Below are positions 21,872 to 32,645 of a stretch of 64,000 bases of DNA, one piece after another (within the stretch, counting starts at the first letter, position 1; every line of letters starts with the position of its first letter). This stretch comes from Phytophthora quininea. Lineage: Eukaryota; Oomycota; Peronosporomycetes; Peronosporales; Peronosporaceae. Where the stretch lies: assembly GCA_011947345.1 (NCBI GenBank), contig JAAVTG010000845.1, positions 620,001-684,000 of the forward strand. The letters run 5' to 3'. A model generated the notes under the pieces. The model was not told the origin of the DNA. It did no database searches and worked only from the letters and a program-made list of their open reading frames with translations. The translations under genes and the position numbers were made by a program.

Positions 21872-24800
21872 GTTGGACACTTTGTGGACGTCTACCGTGA
21901 TCATAATCTTGGTACGTAATATTTGTTACTCCATCTACGTGAAAGGAAATTCGTATTGGCGAGCAACAACGGTGCCAGCGCAAAGCAAACAGCGTTTGAG
22001 TTTATCTAGCGCTGTAGTCAGGACTCGTTTCTTCTAGCACGCTTCCACAGGTTGCCGTGAGGCCGAACGGTACTATAGCATCGAAAGCTGGAGACGCGGA
22101 GCTGGGCTGTTGCTGCCCACCCACCTTGTTACTTCGGACATCAACCTTCCAGAGACATTACATTAGAAAGACCGCCGAGTGCCGAGTATCGTTGGTCGGC
22201 TGTCCACCCTCCAACGATATCCCGGCTGGTGCAATAAATCCGTGCCGACGTGTGAAGCTATCGAAACGGTTGAGCACGGTTTTACACTGTACGTGCCCAG
22301 CCTTGGTGCCAAATGTAAGCTCCATGGTCATCAGTCTTCCAAACAGCTCTGAGCTAGTGACCTAGTGACTGGTGCCTTTTTCCAACGTCACAAGATATCC
22401 ACACGAGGTGGAGGGGGAATCAAAACGAATTGCTGTTTCTTTGATAAGTACAGGCTGCTATTGTTTTCCACGCTGGATATTGAGAAATGGTATTCACTTC
22501 CGTGAGACGGCAGGCAGAAATACCTCATCTGCGAGGTTCTTTTAAGATGCACTACCAATTCATTTACCGTGCTCAGTGAGGTCCGGCAATTGGGTTTAAC
22601 TGAATTCTGCCTGGTTAGATAGAGTGTCTAACGTCTTCCAGACGAGATGAGAGAACCCACTAACTAGTAGATCATCATCCCATCATCATACCCGTGCTGA
22701 TATTGTGCGTTCGAGAACAAATTCTGCTGAACAAACTAATTTGCAGTAGCAACGATTGTGCTGTTATGAAGTGCGGCGGGGGCTTGGCGTGCCTGTCTTC
22801 ACCATTAAGATTGCTGGAGTTGAGCTGCCTCCTAAGCTGCGCTACGACTCGTTCAAGCCGACAGTTTTACTCGGGCGAGAATTTCCATCAATTTTGTCGC
22901 AGTGGCTTTGGGTGGACACAACCACCACCATTTGTTCGCTGAGCATCGACGCCGCCGATGCTGATCCAGCAGGGTCAATGCACCGGTAGCGCTAAAAGTT
23001 AGCAACCGCGTCACCACGTTTTCGCATACTTCGGGATTACTTGGCATACCACCCACCCTCTGCGTCTGGCACGCCCCCTTCATGAAAAAGTGCATTGAAA
23101 CGCATTTGCAAAGTTGGATCATGCAAGCAATCGGAAAGTGATCTCTGTAGACACTACGACGACTCCTTCTGCTTACATGTGTCATGTGATAACCAATATA
23201 AAGCTTTCGTGAACGCCAACATTATTTTTTTATGAGGAGACTATGCACGGACGTCACGATTCCGCCGATAAGTAGTGTAGATGCTCTTCCTCGCCTGAAA
23301 TTGTATGCTTGGCCAATGCAGCGTCAATTTTTCTGGTGAATCGCGCCAGTTAGTGCTAAAATTTGGACTACGCATGAACGACTAGCATCGGATTTCCGCG
23401 TGGATCATTTAATTCCGTCCTACCATGGCGCCTTGCCTTTTGCTCGTGCACGAAAACATGAGAACGTGTTCGAACATACGATACTCGCGTCCAGCATCTC
23501 GTCACGGTCAATCTCCTCCTGCCTGTATAGTTGCAGCTCAATATTTTTTCCACTCTGCGCATGCTTTTGCTTCCTGTGTCATCTTTCTTCGATCGAGCAG
23601 ACTCGTTCTCCTCCGTAAACGTTGCCATGTATGTAAGCACCCGACGGCTTAGCGTCCACAAACACGAGCGGCACGACTCGCTGCAGCTACCATTTTCACG
23701 TGGCACCATCCAGATCCAGCACACGGCTGCCTGTAGCGTCAGCAACTTCCATGCCAGTGCCAGCTCGCGATTTAGAAATTGCCCTGAAGCTCGACCTTAT
23801 GCCAACACATCCGCCACCACCACGCCCGATAGAAGTTCCTCATCAAGAAACAGAACGCATTCAGCGTCCCCGCTGCCTTCGAGACGAACTCCGCTGTCTT
23901 GTGCTCTCAACTCCCGCCAAATCCGCCAGCTTCGAAACAGTCTCGCGACGTCCACAAGTCGCTGCAGTCCGGACAGCCACGTCTCTAAATGGAGGACCGA
24001 GACAAGACCAACGCGACTAGCGCGAGGCTCACTTCATTAAATGGGATATTTGTGTCGCACCAAATTGCGTAGAAAGGTGTTCAAATCTGATACTGACGGC
24101 TCGAATCGACCAGCGGAAAGCCTTGGGACGTGTGTTTGCTGGCGTCTTGCGGAGCAATAGCGAGCCCACCGACTCACGAGATACGACATTTCGCCCTTGC
24201 CCATTGGCAACAGCGGTGCGACGCGCGACGAAGACGTCCAGACTAGTCTTCTGGTGCGCGTAACGTGGTTGGGGTGTCCTCCAAGCGTCCAGATCGGCTA
24301 GTTTTCGTCACGAAGGTCGGAGTGAGATTGTTCAGCTCATGTAGTGTGGAGCTGTGGTTTTCATGGAGACCTCTATGGCGCAACTTTCTGCAGTTGAACG
24401 CTGCCGTGGCCCGTCTGTATGTACGTCGGCCAAAAGGATCGACAATGTCAATGCTGTGCTTGTTTGGGGAAAGTGGACTTCTCTTTTCCAGTGGGATCGT
24501 CGCTCCAAATCGAGCTGCGATGGTTGCGTATTTCAGGGCTGTGAGGTCTGAGTTGTCGCGGGGAGGATGGATCTCCCAGAGCCGGGTTCGTTCCCGCTGA
24601 TTGACTTGAGTCGGCGGCTGAAGATGCTGGGACTGCCGAATAGCAACGACTGCAAAGGCTAACAGATCATGGTCTATTGGCGTTACTCCGCGTTGAGTCG
24701 CGCTGCAAGTTAGGGGTTACGACAACGACTACGTCGATATCGTCGAGATTTGTTGTTGTCGTTGCTGGAAACTTTACAATAATGGGCTTGGATTTTGGTT

Positions 24801-25840
24801 TTGCGGTGTGGCGACCAACTAGCGCGCAACCGCAGCTTTGTCATTGCATGACAAAACTCACCGGAGAGTCCGAGCCGGCCGATTGACGAAAATGTGTGGT
24901 GTAGTGGCACACGCACCAGACCATCGATGACAGAGAGCAGTTGGCTTGACCATCGCGATGCAGCCCCGTAAAATACTATTCCGGATGAAGATTGCCGAGA
25001 GTGTGTAAGCTGACCACGCTGTCCCCACGTTTTCGGATGAGGTAATTCGTCGTGCGGAAAACGATCGATGGGCGAGGAGAACTTCTTGTCCCTGGGCAAA
25101 CCATCAAATACAAAGCAAAGGCGATGGAGACGGTTAGTCCCCCAATGACCACGTCTAAAGTATTGCACATATTTAATATCGACACGTGTTGATAATGGTG
25201 GAAGAAAGCATCCACAGCTTATATCTTTGTCAACATTCTGATGCTCGTGATCATTCCTTTTGCAAAAAAACACACACACACACAAACGACCATATCAGCC
25301 TGTGGTGGACAATATGCTGCGCTTTGAAGACAATAAGCTGCTTGATTGCTCGCATATATGCTGGTGCGAAAGCAGATTTTGGCTACATAGCGGACGTCTT
25401 GAAGTGTCCAACTCCCTCGCGATTTGGCCGACAGAAAATATGACACGACTGTAAGAAAAATGAAGAAAATGAGCCGAGTGGGACAGATCTCCGCATTGGA
25501 GCTAGGTCGAATTCCTACGTTTGCTTCCCGGAAACTCGCTCGTACACGCCTTTTACTCCGTACACTGGATGCCACGCCTGCACGCTCCGCATCTTCTTGC
25601 GGTACGCCATTGACAGTAAGTGGGAAGCTTCAGGCTTCCTATCGACCGCCCAGAAACCCTCCTCAGCGACAGCGTCAACCACAAGAACGCTCTGTTTGCT
25701 GGTATCACCGTGTACGCTATCTACGCCATCGATATAGATCTTGAGTTTCCACCGAAATGCTGCCTGGGTAGCGCTGTTGGTAGTAGTGTTAACCACAGCC
25801 CACGAATTCATCTCGAGAACAAAGGAGCTCGTCGACACAA
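21872..25840. repeat. Inner inverted repeat, right arm (3.97 kb)
   Basis: Reverse-complement partner of 15,270-19,239. It begins GTTGGACAC at 21,872, and its outer end lies inside the coding sequence of gene B. Differences from the left arm include one missing T near 23,568 and one missing base near 23,850. From 21,872 to 25,514 there is no recognisable gene. Confidence 0.95.
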
Positions 25841-27739
25841 CTTTTCCCCTGTACTCTCCGTAGCTGTCTTGGCCGAGCGGGATCAAACTTGACAGACCGC
25901 TAGGGAAGGTGCTAAATACTCTCGGTCGACTGTCTAGCACTACGACCATGCCAGTCGAACTATTTGACTTTGCATCGCTTGTACTGGTAGGGCAGCCACC
26001 GGAGCCCCACTCGGAGCGTATAACTAACGTTTGTTCGTCAGCCAGGGAAATGGTCAGCCCCGCCAGCTCGCGCATCAAGTCCAGCAGAGACCCCAACGAA
26101 ACATGCGGCGTGACTGCGTCTCCGGCCGGAGCAATTGACGAACGACTGCCGTTGAACATCCACATGCCATCAAATAGGGAACTCTGCGTTGGATTCTTCC
26201 TCGCCAAGTTCCGCGCTGGAATATCCCGCCTTTGCTGGGAGATGAATCGCTCTCGCAGCTGCGCGACGAATTCGTGCAAGCCGAACATTTTATTTGCAGA
26301 GAGAACGTCTATGAGTCGTCGTCGAAGCGGCTTCAGGTGGTCAAACTTGAACACGATCGACAGAATTTCTTCACTGAGCGTGGACAGCGACGGCGTGCAG
26401 GTTTGAGGCGAATCCGTCGTCCACCCTGGAAATCGTTCGACAAGCGTATCCACAAGTGTGACCATTTCGACGAACCCGGCTCGAATTTTGCTCTTGTCGA
26501 GGAGGTTTTTGCTGTAAGAATGGATCAGTCGACGGTAGAGCTCTATGCTGGTGCTGTTCAATGCCAGCCACCCCGCCAGACCTGCGCAGACGTGTACCAG
26601 GCGCGAGAATGATCCGTCCATGTCGAGATCTTTGTCAGTGCTGTCGTCTTGAGGTGCAGACCTGCTACCACGAAGCGTATCAAGAAAAGCCCACGAGAAC
26701 AGTGTATCACACCGCTCCCGATTCATTGCAGTGTTATTTCCTGCAGCACATTCGTCGGTCTCGACCTGCTTGACGAGCCATTGGGCCCACTCGTCCCCAC
26801 ACGTTCTGATCACGGAGGCATCGACAAAATGGACAAAATGGTAGAGGATAGCTAGGTGCTTCGAAATCAGCATCACGTCTGGGTGGCGACACTCCCAGAG
26901 TTTGCGATCGTCCTCACAGTCATCGATTTGAGCATCTCGAGTTGACTCTGACGTATCCTGAAGAGCAGGCGAGTCGCTGTCGGCAGTTTGTTCGGTGATG
27001 TTTGCTGTTCGCAAAGCCTCTAGTGCTTCACGCTCTGCTCGCACCTCTGTGGGTGCTCGACGATAGGAAACCACCATGAACTCGGAGGAGCCAACAGCCC
27101 CCACCACTCGAAGAAGAGACTTGGACACTCGCTGGAAAGCGTAGACCCTCAGTACGTGCTTGGTGAACCGCTGGGCCTTGGTGGCAGCGCTCTCCCACTC
27201 GTAGTACCATCGCGCGCCCGGGTTGATGAGGAACAAACAGCTTTTCTGTCGTAAGTAGGAAGCGAAGAAACTCAAATTAGCAGACAAAAAGAAGTAAAGC
27301 ATCAGCACCAGTTAACGTCCTCCACGACACGTACTTCGGTAGTCGCGTCTTTCGTCGCGACGCCTTCGATCCACTTGCCCTTGGGCGTCTGTTCCGTCTG
27401 GATGGAGCTCGCCACCGTCTCGTAACTGATTTCGTCCCCCAGCGACAGGAACTGCGCTTGGGCCTGCTCGAAGTGAGCGAACACCAGCAGAGTCGACAGG
27501 TCTCTGCTGTGGTTCGCCGCCTCGTGCTGTTCGTCATCTCGGTCCAAAACCACTCGGACGCAGAGCGCCGACCCGCAGTAGCTCCGGTTGACGTGCGTCG
27601 GGCAGCAGTGCGGGAAGCAGCGCAGGATCTACGGACCAAAGAGTCATCAGAGCGACGTTATCCACAAGAGCAAGACGCGTCGCATCTGGTGTCCGCGTGA
27701 GACAGTCTTTACCTTGGTCTGCTTGGTCCGGTTGGTCCT
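25515..27739 (-). CDS. Palindrome-family gene B, three exons, start codon unclear
   Basis: The most complete copy of the family. Exon 3 is 25,515-27,245 (577 codons including stop), open throughout, with landmarks ARWYYEWESAATKAQRF, FDHLKPLRRRLIDVLSANKM, SLLDLMRELAGL and a C-terminal WKLKIYIDGV region. Intron 2 is 27,246-27,334 (GTACGT...ACAG), exon 2 is 27,335-27,628, intron 1 is 27,629-27,712 (GTAAAG...GTAG), and exon 1 ends RTNRTKQTK at 27,713. Where gene A has ATG, this copy has TTG, with an in-frame TGA just upstream, so no ordinary start is visible. Either a non-ATG or unseen upstream start is used or the start is lost. Function unknown. Its last ~325 bp lie inside the inner arm. Confidence 0.7.
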
Positions 27740-28381
27740 GCGAACGACAACTTTTCAGTCCACCGACTCTCTCCCAGCGTCTCCCTAGCTACGATACCGT
27801 TTGTATTCCGCCCGGAAGAGCTCCCCGTGCTGGCACCCGAGCCTCTCGAGCTGGCACCCGACCTGCATCCTTCTCCAAGGAATGACGAACGAGGTTTCCA
27901 AAAATAAAAACGGCGTCTGATTTTGGAAATCTTGTTAACTGACGCTTTGTGAAAAAGTGTCCTTTGAGAAGAGTTTTGAGAGCGGTGGCTAACTTGAAAG
28001 GCGGCGTGTGTCGACTAAGAAAGAGGCAACATCGTAGCGCAGAATGCTGATGGTAGCTATCAGAGAACGTTGACGCTGAGTGCAGCCCGATTTATTAAGG
28101 TGGTCTCCGGTTGCTAGCAATGTGCGTCCACTTTGAATAATTATGTGGACACTCGAATTAGGGGGCAAGTCGAGCAGAAACTGTATGCTGGAGAATTAAA
28201 ATGAGTTGATTAACAATTTACCGGGTTTCTCGTCTAAGCTGTTTTATCTCGTAGCATCAGATCTATCGTATGAGGAATCCAAATGGCGTGTTGCTCTAGA
28301 GCAATTGCATTAGTGTCTTTTGGCGGCTCGAAACCCAATTGACGTATTATCGACAGTATTGCCAATTCGTCGTGATGGAGT
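27740..28381. other. Gene-poor stretch upstream of gene B
   Basis: AT-richer than its surroundings. No open frame with family resemblance, tRNA or repeat was seen. CAGAAACTGTATGCTGG at about 28,177 resembles a piece of the outer inverted arm near 28,820. Confidence 0.4.
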
Positions 28382-28767
28382 TCAGCTGCGTGTTGGTAGA
28401 TAAATTGGCAGTGCGGAGCTCATCACTCCTGGAATGTTTGGCGTTTCGGTTGGGGCCTCCCTGAACAGGATGTCATTTCGCAGTCTCCGTGCTGCATGGA
28501 AGATGATTGCCGTGTGTGCTCTCCACAGAAGGAGTACCTTGTGATTTTCTCGCCAGCTTGTGGGGAAGACCAGAAGCCGCCAAGTCAATCGAGTTCTGAA
28601 CGCCCGACACCAGGGTTTGTATACGTGTTCCACATCGATGTAAGCGATGTGCACGCGAAGAAGCAATGCTGTACTGTTTCAATCGCTTGACACCCAGGTC
28701 GTACACATTGCTGAATTGTCGGGCTCGACGACTTCAAGAAGTAGTCTCGAGCCGACGGTAATATCAC
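28382..28767 (-). mobile_element. LINE 3' remnant (reverse-transcriptase zinc-binding region)
   Basis: The minus strand reads CxxxxETVQHCFFACTSLTSMWNTY, the zinc-binding motif that follows the reverse transcriptase in many non-LTR retrotransposons. A frame change then leads to RENHKVLLLWRAHTAIIFHA and ARRLRNDILF, typical of the C-terminal end of these polyproteins. Only about 390 bp remain, without reverse transcriptase or endonuclease, so it is a dead fragment. It sits between gene B and the outer right arm and interrupts the symmetry of the palindrome. Confidence 0.65.
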
Positions 28768-28799
28768 CGCAATATAGTTGTAACATCACGTCATGAGCT

Positions 28800-29672
28800 A
28801 CTGGAAGCAGCGATCCTCGCAGAAACTGTATGCTGGGGGACATCGAATGATGTGGCGGACGATATTTCTTTTCCTAACCATGGCAAATGGACCGCCGCCG
28901 CTTTCAGTGAATACGGACTGGTTTGGCCGCACAGTTGAAGAAAGCAATATTTTCAAACGGGAAGCAGATTTTAGGTGATCTGTGGGGGATTTATTTTCCT
29001 CGTTACGCTACGCCAATTTGACGCTGTCTGTGCTGTGACGGCAGCGAAAAAATAGTTGTCCTTGTGGCAGTCGTCGCGGCAAGTCGAAAATCCTGGAGAT
29101 GGTCTCAGCTGTGTTTGACGTGGCACCGATGTCCAAGTCTCGTGGCCGGCGTCTCGCAGTGAACTTATACCGTGAGTTGAAGGACTTGGTTGCATTGATC
29201 GTCTATAAGAGCCGCAATCCGATGAGCAATTCCGCTGCGTCAAGAATTAACGGCTTCGCCGAATGACTGTACATTCGATCACTGTTACGAGTGACGCTAC
29301 CGTCACCTCGGTGCGACTACAATCAAAATTCACTTTCCTACTCGCCCAGCTCAACACGGTCATTTACGCTTTTCACCTCGTAGACTCGACGCCAACCCCC
29401 ACCTCCCGCATCTTGTCGCTGGACGATATTGTCAGGAAATGTGGACGTTCGGAAAGACCACCCACCGAGAAACTCTCCTTAGCATGGAGGTCCACAATGA
29501 GGGCGCTCTCTTGGCTAGTACTATCTCGGACAACGTTGTCGTTAGCTACCTCATCGATGTAGATCTGGAGCGTCCACCTTCGTGCTGGCTCGGTAGTATC
29601 AGCATTCATGGGCCACGAGTACATGTTGAACGATAAGTTGGAGCAAACGATGATCGATCCCCGTCAAACACG
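28800..29672. repeat. Outer inverted repeat, right arm
   Basis: Inverted homologue of 13,826-14,683. Shared landmarks include GCAGCGATCCTCGCAGAAAC at about 28,808, the frame KSKILEMVSAVFDVAPMSKS (plus strand, about 29,083) and GGGGATCGATCATCG near the outer end. It is clearly more diverged from its partner than the inner arms are. Confidence 0.85.
29370..29672 (-). pseudogene. Broken copy 3 of the palindrome gene family
   Basis: The minus strand reads RRWTLQIYIDEVANDNVV and continues to DKMREVGVGVESTR, the C-terminal segment of the family, preceded by the remnant of FNGDRSSFAPTY. It mirrors broken copy 1 and shares its internal deletion, so the deletion predates the inverted duplication of this part. 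Confidence 0.7.
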
Positions 29673-29675
29673 GAA

Positions 29676-29841
29676 GTTTGGTTTAAAACCAACCCTTTCG
29701 GTGGGGAGTTTGCTGGACTTTATGCGAGAGCTGGTGAGAACCAGAATTAACTCGCTGGATGGCCAAACACTACAAGTTTGTACAGAGTGGGCTATCTGCA
29801 GTCGTGCCACCTGTGCAGAATATCTAATTACAGGAATTTAA
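29676..29841 (+). pseudogene. Inverted internal fragment of the palindrome gene family
   Basis: The plus strand reads LSVGSLLDFMRELVRTRINS and DGQTLQVCTEWAICS, matching VSLGSLLDLMRELAGLTISL and DEQTLVIRSEW of gene B. It abuts copy 3 in the opposite orientation and corresponds to the block missing from copies 1 and 3. Confidence 0.65.
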
Positions 29842-30248
29842 CGCCTTTCCTCATCGAACGACTGTGCCAACACAGGAAATTGAGTTTCTTAGAGACGCAG
29901 AAATGTCCTTCACAATAACAGCATTTGACTTTAGTACTTCCTACTTACCTCGATATTTGTCAAGAAGAACGGTGCAGAAGAGAAAACAAGCTAGCAATTT
30001 CCACTTGCACAACCAGCCTAGATTTGACTCTCCATCTGCCGACACAGAACACATACAGCTTTCTAAACCACATCGCATCAATAAATCGAGTACGGTAATC
30101 GCTTGTTTTTTTAAATCCCAGCGTGCAAAGCAAGCCATGGCCACGCCGCTTCTGAATGGCATGCTTCTTGTGCCATCAAACCAAGAAGTACCTGTGAGGA
30201 GACGTATTTTCTACGGGTTAATCTTGCTAAGGTACGTTATAATGTCGA
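29842..30248. other. Intergenic region, no gene seen
   Basis: Contains a frame of 173 codons (29,864-30,385 plus) that mostly overlaps the 3' end of the lipase gene on the other strand and has no family resemblance. Nothing else supportable was seen. Confidence 0.4.
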
Positions 30249-32506
30249 CTAGCGCAATCGGATGTAGCTCTGGACGCGCTCGCAAGTCTCATCGATCGCC
30301 TTTTGGGCCTCCGGAACCAGGTCGCCGTAGATCAGGAAGCCGTGCGATAAGCCCGAGTAGATTTTCAACGTCGACGGCACTTTGAGGAACGAGAGGCGGG
30401 TATAGAAGTCCACACTGTCATCCAGCAATGGGTCGAGGTCTCCTACGACCAGCGATGTCGGAGGAAACTTCTCCAAAAGTGCGTCTTCGGCCAACCCCGG
30501 AGACACGCACGGATCGTGGATGTTCAACTTGTACTGGTTCGAGTGGCCGTGCGAGGGTAGTAAGACGTGAGAGCCAACTGGAGAATGCCACGAGGTAGCA
30601 CGGGATCGCTCTGGTGCAAGAACCGCGACGGAGACGGCGACAAATGCATGTTGAGGGCCGGGAACATGAACGTGTTCCCGCTTGGTAGGTCGATTCCCTC
30701 TTGAATACAGCGCACACACAGTGCAGCTCCGATATTTGCTCCTGTAAAAGGTGGACGATAGAGCATCAGACCGGATAAAGGATATCAACAAGGCATCCTT
30801 ACCAGCACTTTCACCAAACAGTGCGACCTTCCCCGGGCGAAACCCCAAACCACCGCCGAGCACCCACTTGTACACGATCAAACATTGATTCAGCGAGTCT
30901 GGATACTGTGTCTCCGGCGCCAGTCCATAGTCTGAAGCAAAGCAAAGCATCGTTAGCTTCTCATCAAGTTTCTGCTAAATAATCTCACCCCGTACCAACG
31001 TAAAGGATGACTGCACCGAGAACACACGCCCAATTAGTAAGGTTGTAGAAATCTTTAGCGATAAACCGCCCAAAGAAGCCGCCGCCGTGGATGTAAAACA
31101 GCACGGGGCGCGTCGATGGCAAGCCACACGCGATCATGCGGGAAGTCAACGGCGTACACGCTCCGGTCCACGTTCCTGCCTTCACCGAGTCCGTCGGTCG
31201 CGCGCTGTACAGATAAATGCCGATGTCGTCTTTGTCTTTCCGTTTCTTGAATAGACCCGAGCCATCGGCTGCGAGAAATTGCTCTTCAAACACGGGAATT
31301 TTGGGGCGCTGGAGCTTAGAGAGCAAGCGCACAAGATTGGACTCTCCGAAAACCTGCCACCCCATGCGGATTACGTCGACGTTTGGCTGGTCAATGAGCG
31401 TCCGGGTCGTATATCGTGCTGCTTTGGCGTTGCGGATGGCGTAGTACGGCATGGCCATCACTAGCAGCATCGGACCGAGGTATTTGCAGAGCCGCTTATT
31501 TTGAATACCGAGGATGGAGTGAGCAAACGCACTGGAGGCGGTCAACACGTTTGTGCCGATCTTAAAGATCGTAAACCCCAGGGCTCGGACGATCGGTCGT
31601 AGTACTCGGCCGGTAGCGGCACTCGCTCAACCAGCAGCGTCGTGGCGTTTTTCAGATCGTCGTCAATGTCCGCCTCCATGGGGTTGTCGATCAGCAGTCG
31701 GTGGTCCGATGCGTTACTGACCGGCCTTGCTCGCTGCAGTACGTGCTGACAGAGCAGGAACAGTCTCAGCGCCATGAGCACTCGAGCATGGTGTACTTTG
31801 ATTCTCCTCAGGTTCGAGAAGCGATACATGGCTCGATTCCAGTAGTCGGCCAGTACTAGCAGAACGACTCCCCACTTGATCATTTGACTAGACGGCACCG
31901 CTTGTACCAGGAACTGCCTGAAGGATGTGCGGAGACGGAATCTTTGTACAGGAAGAAGAAGGTCACGACCAGCACCACAGATGTCCTGGACCAGCGATTC
32001 TCTCGGTCCGGATTGTATCCGGATTGCAGCTCTTCCAGCACTTGTTTTGTCTCCTCGAGGGATCTGGTGGCATGTCGGAGCAGCGAGGCCACTCCCCCGA
32101 CAGGATCGTGTACCTCTCGTCTGTGGGGATCAATGGGATAATGTCTTTTAGGGCCGTTTTGGTGCGGAAGTCCACGGGGGTCCACTGGCGTAGTGCTTGG
32201 AGGCCACGACGATCTCCTCCTTGATGAAGGTGTAGAGCACCCGCTCGAAGGAAGCCACAGTCAGTGACAGGTGCTGCAGCTCCTCCCCACGCGTCCGTAC
32301 GCGTATTCTCGGATGATGCGGCGCAGCACTTGGATGCACGAGAGCACGGCCGTGGACGTCCCCAACAGCGTCTCGTAGCCGCGGATGCGCAGCTCGCCCT
32401 CCTCCGTTGTCTCCTGTACGTCCACGCTCACGCAGTGGTCGATGAAGCCCATGAGCTGCACGGAGCTCTGCGACCGCAGGCTGTCGCGAAACACGGGCGA
32501 GCTCAT
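30249..32506 (-). CDS. Hormone-sensitive-lipase-type alpha/beta hydrolase
   Basis: Predicted carboxylester or neutral-lipid hydrolase. The N-terminal half (start MSSPVFRDSL at 32,506) is helical with two hydrophobic stretches (VVLVVTFFFLY and KWGVVLLVLADYW), suggesting membrane association. The catalytic half has the oxyanion motif YIHGGGFFGRF, DYGLAPETQYPDSL, nucleophile motif GESAG, acid motif GDLDPLLDDSV and histidine motif LSHGFL, in the order and spacing of the HSL family. Two introns are clear: one joins LYV to DYGLAPE (GTACGG...TTCAG, about 30,933-30,995), the other follows GESAG (about 30,744-30,804). At least six frame changes (about 32,288, 32,175, 32,098, 31,940, 31,600 and 30,563) are mostly cured by one base in a short run, so one gene is inferred. 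The hydrolase call is firm; substrate is unknown. Confidence 0.8.
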
Positions 32507-32645
32507 GGCGAATAAGCTGCTGCAATGAGAGGAACAGTATCTTCCCCTCGTTTCAGCAGCCACCAATCAAAACGCGTAATTCTGATAACTTCAACGTCAA
32601 CTTTTTTTTACTGAATTCCACCCTGGTGAAAGCCAACCAGGCCAG

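Noticed and set aside
15270..25840. Inner arms as terminal inverted repeats of a giant transposon
   Set aside because: Outer ends lie inside gene-family coding sequence on both sides, no target-site duplication or transposase is present, and homology continues beyond the arms at lower identity.
25515..27308. 597-codon frame of gene B starting in MLMLYFFLSANL
   Set aside because: The first ~21 residues are translated intron 2 (GTACGT...ACAG); gene A supports the splice site, and exon 2 continues the protein upstream.
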